Assembly: GCA_944472135.2 (NCBI GenBank)
Contig: OX235265.1
Location: 372,001 to 436,000 of the forward strand
Direction of reading: 5' to 3'
DNA length: 64,000 nt
Origin: Trichobilharzia regenti
Lineage: Eukaryota; Platyhelminthes; Trematoda; Strigeidida; Schistosomatidae
Below the pieces are notes generated by a model. That model saw nothing but the letters and a program-made list of their open reading frames with translations, was not told the origin of the DNA and made no database searches. Position numbers and translations under genes: made by a program. This document shows positions 47,416 to 60,782 of the stretch, piece after piece. The number at the start of each line of letters is the position of its first letter. Position 1 is the stretch's first letter.

Positions 47416-48169
47416 AATAATTATCAAGTCTATATCACACATCGAGAATAGGCTAGTTATGCTACTCTTCAAAGTAGTAAGTAGTATAAGTTACTGTACC
47501 AAATGTATAATAAGTAAAGCTTCAGGAAATCTGTGCAATATTTGTTCCAAATCCTTCATTTGTATCAATTATATATACATGCGAACATAAACTAGGTATA
47601 TCGTGGCACTAAAAACAGCGAGACACTAACGTAGCGAAAAGGAAACAAACAGTCAAGGAACACCAGCGTTAGACAGATTATCATAGTCTTCAGAAGGCGG
47701 TTGTTACATCGGATTACTTTCGGTAGTAAGCAAAACCAGGAGACTGTAGAATGATTAACAGTGACTTCGATCCTAAGTGATTTCTTCTATTATCTCGGGC
47801 CATTGATGAGTTGCATTGTATCGCCAATCAACCAGTAGTTTTTGGTCTGACAAGAAGATTCCAACGTTTCTTTCACCTATCAGTAATTCTAGCATATAGA
47901 GGTAAGTGCAAGAAACCTCTAGGATGATGTTCCTTACACAATTGGAAGTCACTGGAGCTGTTGTTTCTAAATGACACCACTTATTGAAAGATGATCTTCA
48001 TCTGTGTCGAACACGATGTATCCGACTCTAGAGTGGCCAACTCATGTAAGAAGTTCCATGCACACTGTGATGATCAAATACGGATGTTATATATAGTGAA
48101 GATACTATACATCCTGTTTCACTAACACCTCACAATTTAATAATAAGATCTTTACAGCAGTTACGATAG
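47416..48169. other. Intergenic, no assigned feature
   Basis: Nothing recognised. Confidence 0.4.
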
Positions 48170-48369
48170 ATGAAATCCAACGCCTACAGAGACCAACGAC
48201 ACTGTAGTACAACCATCTTCGTAAATAAATACAAAGTCAACAGAAACCTACCAAGAGCAGTATGTTTCCGACTTCTTTGTACTGCAGAAGCCCTCGCAAT
48301 ATTCATCGAGAAGCCGGAGCTGTGTGTTGAAAAGAAATTAGTCCAACCTCTACAACTACCATGGACCTA
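48170..48369 (+). pseudogene. Penelope-like C-terminal fragment
   Basis: Encodes CFRLLCTAEALAIFIEKPEL and LVQPLQLPWT then stop, the end of a PLE GIY-YIG region. The same ending (VIAIRLKQPVLCIQK, SLRLPWPS) occurs in the 61-kb copy. Confidence 0.7.
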
Positions 48370-49424
48370 GCTTGGTATGTTCCCTCTGCTTCCTTTTTTT
48401 CTCTTCTTCGTCTTTTTTCGTTCTCGCTTTCCCTTCTGAGCATTTTTTCGTTCTCTGTGTGTCTGATCCTTAGTCCCTCAGTCTTCATTAGATCCACATA
48501 ATTTTTTTCAGTTATAAAAACAGTTATTTTAAGTTTGTTTACATGCTTTTCCTGTTCACATTTATAATTCGTTTGAAATAACCATTTTACAATTATATCT
48601 TAATCCTGTCCAATTTTTGTGTTTCTAAGCCTCTTCTGATTCATATCAAATTGAAAACAATTATCACCTTCTATTTGACTTAAAATTATTTCTCCAGTCA
48701 TCAAATATTAACTTTTTGCATACGTTGTAACTATTTTCTAATCCTATGAAATCTTGTCTCTAAGCCCCTTGTAATCTGTATTTGTACCTTCAAACTTTCA
48801 TATCAAGTTGAAAATTGATATAAGAATAAAACTTGTTGAAAATTGTTAGAGACATAAAACCTTTCCAACGGTTATATATTACATTAACAAAAGAATACTA
48901 TGTATATTTGAACATTCTATTTCATATTGTATGATGGAAACGTAAATCACACGCTCGGTGATTGGTTAATGAATATAAACTGTAGATATATATAAACAGC
49001 GGTTTGATTCATGAAAAATCTACCTTGGCTCCCGTATCTTGCCTTTCTCTTGTTGCATTATGACATAAACACGGAAATATGAACTACCGTCTGAAATAGA
49101 TAATACTTAATGACTAAAAGGGAGTACATCGGCTCTATATTTCATATCTCCACTTATAGCATTGATACGAAATACTGACTATCAGTAAGATATGAGATGT
49201 TATCAACTTTTATAAATCCAAGGTGACTGACAACGGATTTAGGTCTCATGTTAATTTGAAATATGAGCATCAAACCACACTTTAGTAGTTACAATATTCA
49301 TTTCATTATCCTAATTATTTTGATACATAGAAGAAGTGAACTCTTAGACTAGACATCTCTTTCAACTGTTAACTTTTCAAATGAAATCAAGATCTGATAT
49401 GTCTTAGGGTTAACGAAAACCAGG
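48370..49424. other. Intergenic, no assigned feature
   Basis: May include the PLE 3' UTR at the start. The rest is unrecognised. Confidence 0.35.
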
Positions 49425-49600
49425 GAGTACTGGATAGATGAACCGTAGTAGTTTGGAATCACTCGGCATTAAGCATCCATGACCCTATTGGCGATCGAAT
49501 CCAACATCTTCAGGTTATAAGGCGGTTTATTTAAGCACTCAGTCACTGCGAATGAATATCATGAAATGCATGAATTCTAACTTCTGGAAAATCATTTCAT
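49425..49600 (-). repeat. Decayed hammerhead-type SINE
   Basis: Shares cagggagtactggata and a worn B box (gatcgaatccaac) with the copies at 51.4 and 56.6 kb. Confidence 0.55.
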
Positions 49601-49734
49601 TACAGTTTAATGATTAGAGACAAATTTCCTGGAGATATGATGAAGGATTACAACACTGCAACATCAAGAAAGTAAATAACATTCATGTGCCACTAGATCA
49701 CGTACCAGTGTTTGAATATATACGCCGTCATCAA

Positions 49735-50255
49735 CCTGGAACCAGTTTGGAAATCTTCCGAACTCAGCAATAAGAAACAAGATCCGGATTTTCAACACCA
49801 ATGTGAAGTTGGTCAGTTCTTCTATATGGGTTAGAAACCTGACATGTCACGAAAAGGATTTCCAACAGGTTGCAGACTTTCATCAACAGCTGCCTTCACT
49901 GGCTCCATACTTAAGATCAAATGGCAGGAAGAAAGAATAAGCGACCAGAAACTATAGGGAGAAACCAACCGAGAGCCGATCGCTCAACATGTAGGAGAAA
50001 GTGGAGATGTATCGGGCACACATTGACGAGGCCACCGAATGACATCTCACGCCATACCCTCAAGTGGAATTCCAATGGGAAACGACGACGAGTGGGTCGT
50101 CGGTGCAAGAGTAACATGGAGGAGATCGTGTGACGAAGAGATGAGAGAGTTTGGTCAATCGTGGACCCAGCTGAAGAGGACGGCAGAAAACAGAACAAAG
50201 TGTAGGTGTGTTGCTGAATCTCTATGTTCCACTCAGAACGCAAAGACATAACAAT
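49735..50255 (+). mobile_element. RTE-type 3' fragment 12
   Basis: KIRIFNTNVKL, then RWRCIGHTL-like, and the worn end ctgaatctctatgttcc. Confidence 0.75.
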
Positions 50256-51429
50256 AATAAATACCAGTGTCTGATTAGTAGTATGCCATCAAGTATATTT
50301 TTATGACTTCATACGCCAAATATTTAGAGCGTACAACTGAAAGATTTAATGCCTTTCTTTAACTGATGCAAAATGGGAACTACCATGAAACTCAGCTTCC
50401 TAGGTACCTCCTAGAGGCTTCTAAATACAGAAAAATTAGTCTGATGATGACACACACTATTCATATACGAAATCAGATGGAACATTTATATTAAAGGTTG
50501 AGTATTTTGTGCAAACATAATGGATTTATTCATTACACAGTTAAATGTGATGCTAGCGAGATATTACACATATCACCTCATACTTTGGAGTTGTGGTTAA
50601 ATTTTTCAGTCTTTACCCAGAGTCTACTGTAGGAAATCCTAAACACTGGTGCGACATTTGCGACACATTTAGAATGATAAATTCAAACTTAAAGGATTTA
50701 CACAGTAATTGTCATTCACTTTACCATATGAGAACTATTAGTTATGAATAAGATTCATCCTATTCGGCAGCTCTGTAAACGTCACTGCAAGCATACAGTC
50801 AATATTCTCCTCTATCAGTCACCTGAGAGCCATGATGGTGATTTTCATTTTTGAATGCTTCAAATTTAAAAATAGTCACTTGAAGCTAATCTAGTGTGAT
50901 CATTCATGTTTAACATGGCAATATGCTGCTTTATAACGTAACATATTTTACAAAGTTCTTAGATGTGTGATCGTATATTATTCAAGGATATCTCATGAGC
51001 ATGTGAATATTCAACATTTGATAAAAGTATTCACAGAAAAACACCCATTTATCACGTCTCTGGCTTCTATTCTGAGCTGAATATATTGATTGACACACTC
51101 TAGATCAACGCGATGCTGTAATCACCGTGAACACCACTCAGAAAAAAGTCAGTTGAAGCAATATTACGCTGGAACGCGACTGAAGGTAGATACAGACCAA
51201 GATAGAGTATTAGTTGTTAGGATTTACAACTCTCAGTTACGCGGGAACACTTCAGATTTTTGACTGCTGTCTATAAGGCAACCTAGACCGATTAATAAAG
51301 ATTTTCTTACAACTCAGAATTGATTGCAATAGCGAGAAAGCTTCCCTGCAGTATAATATTCTGTTATTTGAATTTTCTTGTCTTTTGGTTTTCTAATGCT
51401 CCCAATCATATTGTAATTAATATTCAAGT
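50256..51429. other. Intergenic, no assigned feature
   Basis: Nothing recognised. Confidence 0.4.
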
Positions 51430-51790
51430 GTTGACTTGCAGGAATCTGAATAATTTCAGAATTTCATCATGAGCTGACATCGATTGGAGAACCATTAGAA
51501 AACCATCAGTGAGTACTGGATAGCTGTTCCTGCCTAGTTCGGGACTTTTGATCAGCACATACCCACCGACAGCGTTCGAACTCAGGACCTTTCGTATAAG
51601 GTGACCAGTAGATTTCGTAGGCCAGTAAGCCATTGCGACCCGATCCAATGACCAGCGCACGAATTCCAACTTTTGCCAATTCACCATATATCGCAACCAC
51701 TAGCCGATGACAGAGGCAAGTAACTGTTCTTACACCCGATCTGCAGTACCCCATTGGTCACGACTTCACATTGGAACCCATTGTATTGTA
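51430..51790 (-). repeat. Hammerhead-type SINE, single orientation
   Basis: tRNA-like boxes on the minus strand (plus-strand gttcgaactcagg is the B box) and the block tcatcatgagctgacatcg shared with the 34.6-, 44.6- and 56.6-kb copies. The stem II block is worn. Confidence 0.75.
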
Positions 51791-52034
51791 ATTACTTTAT
51801 GTCTACCTCCTGTCCTGAAAGTATGTATACAGATATGCATAAATGTAGCATTGTAAACTGGACTATTTATGAACGATGCCCGACCTGTTAGTTTTTGATC
51901 TTTAACCTAAAGGCATCTCGAGTCAGCATAATTTCTAGACCGAAATGGATTCAGTGTCTCACGGATATTTTGTATAGTGAGAATGATCCAAGCCCAACTT
52001 GCCTATTCAGTCTGAATGTGGAGATCACATAAAA

Positions 52035-52991
52035 TGTAACTTAGATGGACTGGACTGGATTATGCGTCAGACAGTGGGGAACGAGAAGACAGGGATATCC
52101 TGGACCGACCGACGTGAAGAACCTAGAAGACCTGGATTTCGCGCGTGGATGATTTATGTTTGATGTCGCACAAAATCAAAGACTTACAAGCGAAAACCGA
52201 AAAACTGGTCAAAGAAGCAGACGGCGAAGACAGGACTCCAGGTGAACATAGACAAGGCGGAGGTTATGAAAATAACCAACCAACAACAACAGCAACATCC
52301 AGCGCCAATCACTATCAACGGGAGCTATTTGAAAGAGGTCACTTCATTCACTTATCTAGGGAGCATTGTCTCAACTACAGGAGGAGCAACGGACGAGGAT
52401 GTCAAATCGAGCGAGAATCGGGAAGGCGAGAAACACATTCATCAACCTGAAACCAATCTGGAAATCTTCGTCACTCAGAATCAACAGCAAAATTCGGATT
52501 TTCAATACAAACGTCAAGTCAGTTCTTCTATACGGAACGGATCAGAAACTTGGCGGGTCACAAGGAATATTTTCAACAGCCTGTCGCAGACCTTTATCAA
52601 ATAACAACTGTCTTCGCTCTATACTGAAGATCAGAAGGCCGTGCCGGAAAGAATCACCAACAAGAAACTATGGGAACAAACAAAACAAGAACCAATCGCC
52701 AACCAAAAAATATGCAGGAGAAAGTGGAGATGAATGGATTGGACACTCGCTGAAGAGGCGGCTGGGTGACATCGTGCGCCCATCAGGCCATTTGTCGAGT
52801 GGAACCTGACAGAATGGAAGAGGCGAGTGGGACGTCAGTGCAAGGGTGAGTGAATGAAGGAGATCGTGTGAAGAGGAGTTGAAAGAGTATGGACTAACAT
52901 GGATGCAGGTGAAAAGTACAGCAGAAGGAAGACAGAAGCAAGTGGAGACATGCAGTTGAAGCCCTATGTTCCATTGGGAACCCAAGGGAAC

Positions 52992-53034
<43 letters not shown>
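52035..53034 (+). mobile_element. RTE-type fragment 13 with (AAT)n tail
   Basis: LDWIMRQT, the LMSHKIKDLQAK palm segment, NIDKAEVMKI, TSFTYLGSIVSTTGGATDED, FNTNVKSVLLYG and the end ttgaagccctatgttcc, then at least 13 AAT repeats (52992-53033). It is one of the better-preserved C termini. Frameshifts at about 52140 and 52380. Confidence 0.88.
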
Positions 53035-53399
53035 GACATCTCAGAGAATATTACAGGATAAATCTAAAGTAAAAAATATAATTCCATTTGCATGATTTGA
53101 GTAGATTATTTACAATAAATACTTCCCTATGGCTATTTACCTGAAATATTATCCTAAAAATACACTTTTCATAACTGAAAGGGGTGACATATAGCCCCAC
53201 GAAATTGTCTCAATGATTTCCGGTGATATACTTCTTAGCAAAGAAATTATACGCAAATAATGGACGAATTCAGTGGGCAAAGGTAACTCCTGTTCAAAAT
53301 GTGTACTGATTGACAATGTGGTGTGTCTTTTTGACGATTTCATCCTCAGGAGCTGTACAATCGCAAGTAATATTTAATTCAACATGAGTAATGAAAGAG

Positions 53400-53605
53400 G
53401 AAGTGAGTGGTCCAAGGTTAGACCCTCGGCCACAGATCTCATGCACTCCTAAACCTCGCTTGGCTGGCAGTGACCCCGGCAAAGGGGGAAGTTTGGTGTG
53501 ACGCCAACAATCCCACCCTGTAAAAGTAAATACCACTGCTACTGAAACTACAAAGCTCTAGCTTGAATCCCTATGGTCCACTTTGAACGTAAGGGAACAG
53601 AACAA
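53400..53605 (+). repeat. SINE2 copy (head truncated)
   Basis: Starts near the B box (aaggttagaccct) and ends with the worn tail ttgaatccctatggtcc. Confidence 0.75.
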
Positions 53606-55030
53606 TAAATAAAATAATAATGAGGAAGGAGGATTAAAAGTGATAACAGTCTTCAACTTGATATAAAAGTGTAAATGTGTGAACATATATCACAAGTATC
53701 ACAGAAACTAAATTACATAGGATTAGAAAAACAGTTGCGCAATATGTAAAATAGTTTTCAATGAAGACATGTTTGATGTATTTGTAAGTAGTATATTGAT
53801 GACATTTCCTGGAAGAACCATTTAGTAGCGGAGTGACAGATTAAGTTGCAAGAAGAGAAATAAAGATCATTGTGAAACAATGTAGAAAGCATGAAACGAC
53901 GACAAAGGAGGATGAATACGAATAACTTTTTCAAATTGAAGTCTAACTGTAACATTGATATATTTTGCTATCAGGGCATATCATTTTGCCAAATAAACGA
54001 CTCTGGTACAAGATATTCATATTATGTGATCACAGTTGGCGTTGCTAGCTCCATCAGAGCTGTAGGCATAGTAGTAGAAGCTTTTAAGACAGCAGGGTGA
54101 GGACCATTCTGAGGAACTTTGAAAATGCCCCCGACCTGATCATCATGCAAAGGTGGAAGGTGAAGACGGTCTTGCTTGGGTCAGGTGAAAGCTACCTATG
54201 GCAGTTCATATGGAGCTAGAGAAGTAATATAATCCTAAACACCATAATTTTGAAAATACGTCCAATCATAAAATTCTAGATACTAACAGTTTGTGAAAAC
54301 AAAACACGTAGATCAGCGAAGAGTCTCTTTTCGGCGAATTCATTTTCTTAGCTGTACAATCGCAAATATATATGCATTGTTTTGTATGTATGTGTACATT
54401 AAGTTTGTCAAACAAAGTTACAATTGGTTAAGGTTACTTTTAACTAAACAAGTGAAGGTTGGTAATACAGGTCAAGAAAATTACTAACAGTTTGAACAGA
54501 CATGAAGGTGTGATGTTAGATGACGCATAGGAAATCCTGATTGATAAATAAGAATGGATATTTATCACTAACTAATAATACTTGGTCAAAGTTTCCGACT
54601 GTCTATATCTACCTATGGAGACGTCAAGACATTGTTTTACAACTCTTTACCCGCACACACACACACTGTGTTTAAAGTGTTTAACAAAGGTTGATCAATA
54701 TTTGTAAGTCTGAGGTCAAATTTTGATCACAACTCATACAATTTTGTTTATTATACTTGTTAATACTTGTTTTATGACTCATGATTCGACAAAGTTTCTA
54801 AAAACAAGAGATATCCCACTTTTCTTATTTATAAACCTCTGTTATGTTAATTTCGATTAATTTCCCTGAAGAAGTTTGGACCAGATTGCCGAACGCAACG
54901 TTGGAATTACTCATTTCAATATCGCTGAGATTTTACAAATATAATTTTTTACTAATGAAAGCGCGTTGTCAAGCTGCTGATTTAAGAGTTACATAACCTA
55001 GTAGACAGACAGATGTTGTAGGAATTTCGG
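53606..55030. other. Intergenic, mostly unassigned
   Basis: A 60-bp piece at 54860-54930 (ctgaagaagtttggaccaga ... cgttgg) resembles the 3' tail often seen in PLE-like elements, but I cannot prove it. Confidence 0.35.
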
Positions 55031-55034
55031 TACG

Positions 55035-55253
55035 ATGCAGACTGAGATACACTTGTTTTGTCAGCGACGTGGATTACTAAACTTAGATAAAGATTCAAAA
55101 GCGCACCTGCTACGTTATTGGTTTATGGAATGGGTTCTTACTCCTATCGACCACCAGTCACAGTTAGTGAATGCAGCCCAACCTGTCGACATGAACGAAA
55201 TGATGCGAAATTACAAAACACTTAGTGAGTCTGGCATCGCCATCAGTGATTAA
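55035..55253 (+). pseudogene. Possible retrotransposon gag-like fragment
   Basis: 72-codon frame (LDKDSKAHLLRYWFMEWVLT) upstream of the Gypsy pol remnant. Position suggests a gag or other retroelement piece. I recognise no domain. Confidence 0.3.
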
Positions 55254-55489
55254 CTAATGCCAAAATACCCAGTGAGATGAGACAGCAAATTCAAGAACTG
55301 TCGAAATGGCTATCGGTTTTTTGAACTAGAGTAAGTCAGGCTGATAAAAGTTTCACCTGCGGAAGAACAGTGCATTGATGAACAAATTTCCCGAAAGGAT
55401 GACGATATAGTCATTCTTCTATATATCCAAACCAAGTTCACTTTTAACGGTTTGAAAAAATTTGGGCATTGGGCATATGATATTCATTA

Positions 55490-55576
55490 TAATAGAGGTT
55501 TTTGTATTTCCCAATGAATGAAAAAACAATCTTGTTTTGTTTTTTCATTCATTGGGAAATACAAAAACCTCTATTA
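55490..55576. repeat. Perfect 40-bp palindrome with 7-nt loop
   Basis: Arms 55490-55529 and 55537-55576 are exact reverse complements (gaggtttttgtatttccc ... gggaaatacaaaaacctc). Loop tcttgtt. Confidence 0.97.
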
Positions 55577-55622
55577 CAGCCATTCTTCATTCTCGCTTCT
55601 TAGTTCGGAATTTTCTTTTTTT

Positions 55623-55805
55623 TTTTTTGATTTACAGCTTGATTCCACACTGTATTTTTGGTACAAGTATGGAATTTTCAGCATGGATATCGGTAGCCCA
55701 AATTTTGCAGGCCGACCATAGATATCAGGTGGGCGCCGGCGTGGGCTCGAACCCCGGACCATGTGCATGGTCGGCGAGAGTCCTAACCACTGTGCCACCG
55801 ACGCA
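55623..55805 (-). repeat. SINE1 copy
   Basis: Full-length antisense copy 50 bp from the palindrome. Long T run at its tail side. Confidence 0.9.
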
Positions 55806-56289
55806 CATTGATAGAAAAAGGGATCATGTATGCAAGAATATGAATACATAGATGAAAGCTACTTTTTTTGATTGAAACAGTGGTAGTCGTCTCACTGATA
55901 ATTAGAGAACAGGATAAGAACCTGAAGGCGCGCATTGGTAGTTCAGACCGTAGAGGAACAGGCATCCAGGGGGCTCTCGATATTTCAGACTGTGTTGTAG
56001 AGGTAGTAGTACACAAAATACATCAGATATACGGTGAAAAATACTATGGGAAGATTCCTGGAGATAAGTAGGTGCAACGATTGACAGGGAGAATAGAAGA
56101 GGGAACACGAAATACTAACGGTTTGTGATTCACAATAACAATGATATAATCGGACTGAACATAGCACAAAGGTTCAGAAGGAAGTTGCAGGTATTAGCGA
56201 GTTCATGGTTAAATATACCAGCTTACTTACAGTAGACGCAAAATCCTATGGTTATTATAATAAGGTAAAACATGACATCACTTGGAAGA

Positions 56290-57700
56290 ATCGGGGAAAA
56301 TTAACCCTTACAACACGAAGAGTGCCAGTACATTCAGAAGAATTAAATACACATGTTGAATGAAGGCACACTCGAAGTTGTCGTTAGTCCGTACAAGTCT
56401 CTAATCCTGTTGGTGAGAAAATCCGATGGGAATTTTTTGATATTTTGTTGACTTTAGAGAGTTAGAGACTGTGATCGAAACATTGGATCGTCTGTAGAAA
56501 GCTAAGTTGTTCACTGCTTTTGAACTACGATCATGTTACTGGCAGATATCAAAAAGGGAGAAAATGATAGGACCAAAAAAGCCTCCACTGTTGGCCAGAA
56601 GCGAAATCAGTTCAAACAATTAACATCTGGTTTACAGGACTTCATCATGAGCTGACATTAGTTAGAGAACCATTGGGAAATCTGGGAGTACCGGACAGCT
56701 GCTTCATTCTAGTTTGGGACTCTTCATCAATACGCACCCACCGGGATTCGAACACAGGACCTTCTGGTTACAAGGCGAGTTCGTATACCATTAAGTCACT
56801 GGGACCCAATCCAATAGCCGCTGAATTCTAACTTCTGCCAATTCACGACATAGCGCGACCCCTAGCCAATGTCTTCGGCGAGTGTTTGTCCTGACACCCG
56901 ACCTGCTGCACCCTACTGATCACGACTTCTCACTAGAACCCCAGGTAACTGCCTACCTGAATAGGACAAGTCGCCGGTGAGCATCTCATTGATATTTAAG
57001 TGTTGGTTTGTAGGGATTCGTAGGCACTTCATCTATGTCCAGCAGAAAATAATGACTTTATTACTACGGACATGAAGAACTTGGAAGTATGCTGAGATGA
57101 CTTGGATGTGTATAGTGAAACAGGAAGTAACTATATCGGCTACATAAAATCCATCTTAAAGAGTATTGAAGAAGTCGTACCACTCGTTAATAAGAATAAG
57201 TCAAATGACCAAAAGCAGTCATTCGCCTAGGTTTTAAATTCGGAGATAAAGCAACAAAGCCAGTTGCAGAGAAGAATATGACAATCAAAACCAGTGCAAC
57301 GCCAAATCCAAAGAGAAGATTGAGACAGCCGTTGGGAAGAGCAGCATTTTACAGACATTTCGTCAAAAACTTCAACAGAATAGCAAGTTGCTAAGTAATA
57401 CACCATGTATGTAAACTGAGGAGGCACAGTAAGGATTTGATAGGATAAAAGAACTCTTAGATTAAAATAAAACTGACAGTGTCAAGGGAACCATCCATAA
57501 TTCCCATACGCATAAATGATAAATAGGCGCTGTTCTCAGACAAACAGAAGGAGTTAACGAGTATGCCAGCCGTTTTTTGACAATTGCACAACAGAGGAAT
57601 GTTTGACACTTGTTTGGGCGCTGCTTCGTCATCAGTTCTATACTAAGACTGACTGTAAAAGTCTGCGGAGGTTTAAAATAGCTAAAGACTACCGAGGGAA
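56290..57700 (+). pseudogene. Gypsy-type pol remnant (RT and RNase H), SINE inside
   Basis: Reverse-transcriptase pieces in order: RRVPVHSEELNTHVE, SPYKSLILLVRKSDG, ETLDRL and FTAFELRSCYWQI. After a SINE insertion (56635-57020) come the thumb segment AAFYRHFVKNFNRIAS (57340-57395) and an RNase H start (GAVLRQTEGVNEYASRFL, 57530-57585). Multiple frameshifts and stops. The integrase is not adjacent; a matching fragment lies at 62.8 kb. Confidence 0.75.
56635..57020 (-). repeat. Hammerhead-type SINE inside the Gypsy remnant
   Basis: Same family as 51430-51790. Plus-strand B box gggattcgaacacagg and the block atgagctgacattagttag. It ends near ttggtttgtagggatt. Confidence 0.8.
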
Positions 57701-58249
57701 ATTATGACAACGGATTTTACTTCTGACTGAGTTTTATGAGAAACATTCAACAGAATTATAATGAACGTAAATGTACGGGAGAAAGAATAATTATATGGAG
57801 AAACATGATAACTTCGTGGATCTTTGAAATTTCAAAGAGTGAATGGATCTACGGCACTGAGGGTGGATATAAGCCATATCAACAACAGTCTGAAGCCTTC
57901 AATTAGGTAGTCTACAACTACCAACTCTGTCTGTCTGTTTTCGACATAGAACTTTGCATCGATGTGAGGTAGTTTAAGTCGCCACATTCCATGTAGCACA
58001 CACAGCAAGAGAAGAAATGCATAATAAAGACAGTAAACAGAAACAAAGGAATAGTGATAACGAAGAACAATATAGTTTCAATGGAAAACACATGTCACAG
58101 GGTGTGGATGCATCTGCACCAGCCATTGAGAACGATTTTGAGCCATGTCACCAATTGTTTCCAACTACTTGTTTTTACCGTCCCGAGGACCCCAACCAGT
58201 CAGGAAGTCTACACCTTCCTACGTGACTTAAACTAACTGTTGTGGATTT
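57701..58249. other. Unassigned
   Basis: Probably further decayed Gypsy pol at first. A 69-codon frame at 58017-58226 is not recognised. Confidence 0.35.
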
Positions 58250-59280
58250 GATTGACTGTCGCCATGTTTTGGCTTGGCCGCCGCTAGCCCTTTTCCAGCC
58301 TGACCCTATATCAGCTAACATTGCTCATTGTCGAGGAAGGCGATGACTAGGCATACGTAACACATGTCCTAACCATCTCAGTCGATATAATTTCACAGCC
58401 TCGTCGATTGATTTCCCCTGTTTACCTAGAACTCGACGCCTAACCTCAATATTGCTCACCTTATTATACCACTTCACACGGGAGATAGAGCGCAACACCT
58501 ACTAAGTGTATCAAACCAACAACTAGAGACATCGCGTTTTTTAATGCCGTGTCTTAGTTTGACTACCTCTCACTCTCCTACAACATGTCAGCTAACAGTG
58601 TTCAACGAGGAAGGCGGTGGCCCGACATGCACAAAGGATGTCCTAGCCATCTTAATTGACATATTTTCACAATTTCACCTTTTGACTTGTCCTCCCCTAC
58701 CTAACCTTAATAATAGCTACCACATAAAGCTGGAGATACAGTACAAACACTTATGGTCAAAGACAGCCAACCTCTTCAGGTCTCCCACATGCAAACCTTA
58801 CATCTCAGTTATAAGGAATGATAGATTAAAATGCTGCGCAGTACACAAGTCGTTTGTTCCATAGTCGGACATCACATCTACGCTAAAGATGAAGTAAAAT
58901 GACCGATGCTACACGGCCTTTTGTATCCATGCTGAGATTTTGCCAGCAATCAGTTCACCCGGCTTGATGCAACTTCCTAAATAATTAAAGTGGTCAACAC
59001 GTTTAATCACTTCTTTCGTATCTTGAAGTCAGGGGTCAGTGCAGTATCATCCTACATTTGACAGGGAGGGGTGGTGAGTCGCATGATAAACACACTAAGT
59101 TTTCTGCTCACCTAGGAGGATAATATCATCCTTATAAGACTGTCTCGTGATAACAGGTCAATCTCCAAGTTACTAAAGTCGATTACGGTCACACACTTCA
59201 TTACATGCACAACGAAATTAAACAAAAATGGGGACAACAGGCATCTCTGACAGATTACACCGATTGCCATCACTTCAGTC
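58250..59280 (-). pseudogene. Decayed non-LTR RT fragment of a second family
   Basis: Minus strand: CLLSPFLFNFVVHV (59.2 kb), DDIILLGEQKT (59.1 kb), then YRLRWLGHVLRMPSHRLPR (58.35 kb). The order and motifs fit a non-LTR RT and its C terminus. Heavily mutated. Confidence 0.65.
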
Positions 59281-59849
59281 CACAATAAAAGTAATAAAAA
59301 CGAAGTAATAATAATGATTATCACTTTATTCAAAACAACAATAGTTATAAAAGACGGAATTGTCATCATGGTACATATTGTAACAATTTAACTCCTTTTA
59401 CAAATAAATACAAAAGTAAAGATATTAAAGCTAAGAAACAGAAGAATATAAGTTTTAATAATGCTGGTAGTGATTTGCTTTTCATCTGCAGATTATAAGC
59501 TCCTTTATCAGTCCACAAAACATCCGTAGTGTATGCGGGATCGTTCGATTTTTATATTTAGCCGTGAGAGCTTACATTCTTCTAGTCCTATCTGAAGAGA
59601 TACAAGCAGAAAGTGGTGAATAAAGAGGATATTCCTTATCCGACAACATGACGTCAGCTAACTCCGCCTGCAAGAATTATAGAATGCCTATCAACAACAA
59701 TTTTAGTTAGTTGAATTAAAGGTATATCGCCACAAACCCTGCTTACAGCCTTCAAAGTTCTATGTAATGTATAACGAAATCACAGAAGGAACAATGGAGA
59801 AGAACATGTAGGATACATGGATTAATAAATTGTAAGAGAAGAGGTTCAG
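59281..59849. other. Intergenic, no assigned feature
   Basis: Nothing recognised. Confidence 0.4.
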
Positions 59850-60130
59850 TTCCTTAGAAACCAACAAAGATTTGAGCGGAAAGGTACACCAAGATGGGTA
59901 ATATTCGATTTATTTCCTACTACAGTGTTGTCGACAATAACAAGAATCATGGGAGTGAATCAGTTCACGCAATTCTTGTTCCCACATGAAGGTAAAATTA
60001 AACAGTCTGACATTTAGACAGATCCATTTTAAGACCACTGGTTAACCTCAGATAGGAAACTATTCATATCAGAACAATCGAATGCAGAAACGATTGCGAC
60101 CGAAATTGTCATACTCTGAGAATATTAAAT
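59850..60130 (-). pseudogene. Non-LTR RT fragment
   Basis: SDMNSFLSEVNQWS and LKMDLSKCQTV, the same family as 27205-27465. Confidence 0.55.
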
Positions 60131-60782
60131 GAATTTGGCTTTAAATGTTTGTGGAAAGTCACGTGAGAAGAAAGAAAACAGGAATTCAGACAATACAGAA
60201 CCTTTGGGTACACTAGCTTCGATAAGCAAAAAAGCGTTGTTTCCTGATCGAAAACAGGAAGAGACATTCACCCAGCGATCCACAGGTAAGTACGTGCTAA
60301 AATCAGCTAGCTTAGCGAAAATGCCCAGTCGCAGTCTAAAACGGTAAACTGGAGAAACTTCACACCTTTATCTGCACTGGAAACAATATTTTAGTGCAGT
60401 ACAATAGTAACATTTAGGGTACTTTTATTACAATTATGAACAAAATAGCTTCGGGTCGCTGAAAGATTTGGATGACGGTTTAAGAATGAGCAAGTTTTTC
60501 CATAGTTCTCAGAAATCGCTACATGATGGCGAGTGGCTGAAACTTCACTTCTGACCCGATGATGACTTTGGTACATGTGCAAACTTTCTTTTCTTTTCAA
60601 GCAACAGGTGTGAAATGATACATTGAAAATTAGTGCAAAATATCTCCACTTTGCAGTAAATTGCTTGATACTCCAACATAACCTACGCGGTGTGACAGAT
60701 TTAAGGATTTGAGGGAAATACCCATTTGTTCGACAAAGGACCTCCGGTGATTAAAAATGCCCATTAAAATTTTCAAAAGAAT

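Noticed and set aside
52992..53033. CRISPR-like or satellite array
   Set aside because: Simple (AAT)n tail of an RTE copy. No spaced direct repeats of CRISPR type occur anywhere in the window.
55537..55851. 104-codon frame over the SINE at 55.6 kb
   Set aside because: Read-through of an antisense SINE1 and the palindrome; recurs at every antisense SINE1 copy (for example 22209-22466).
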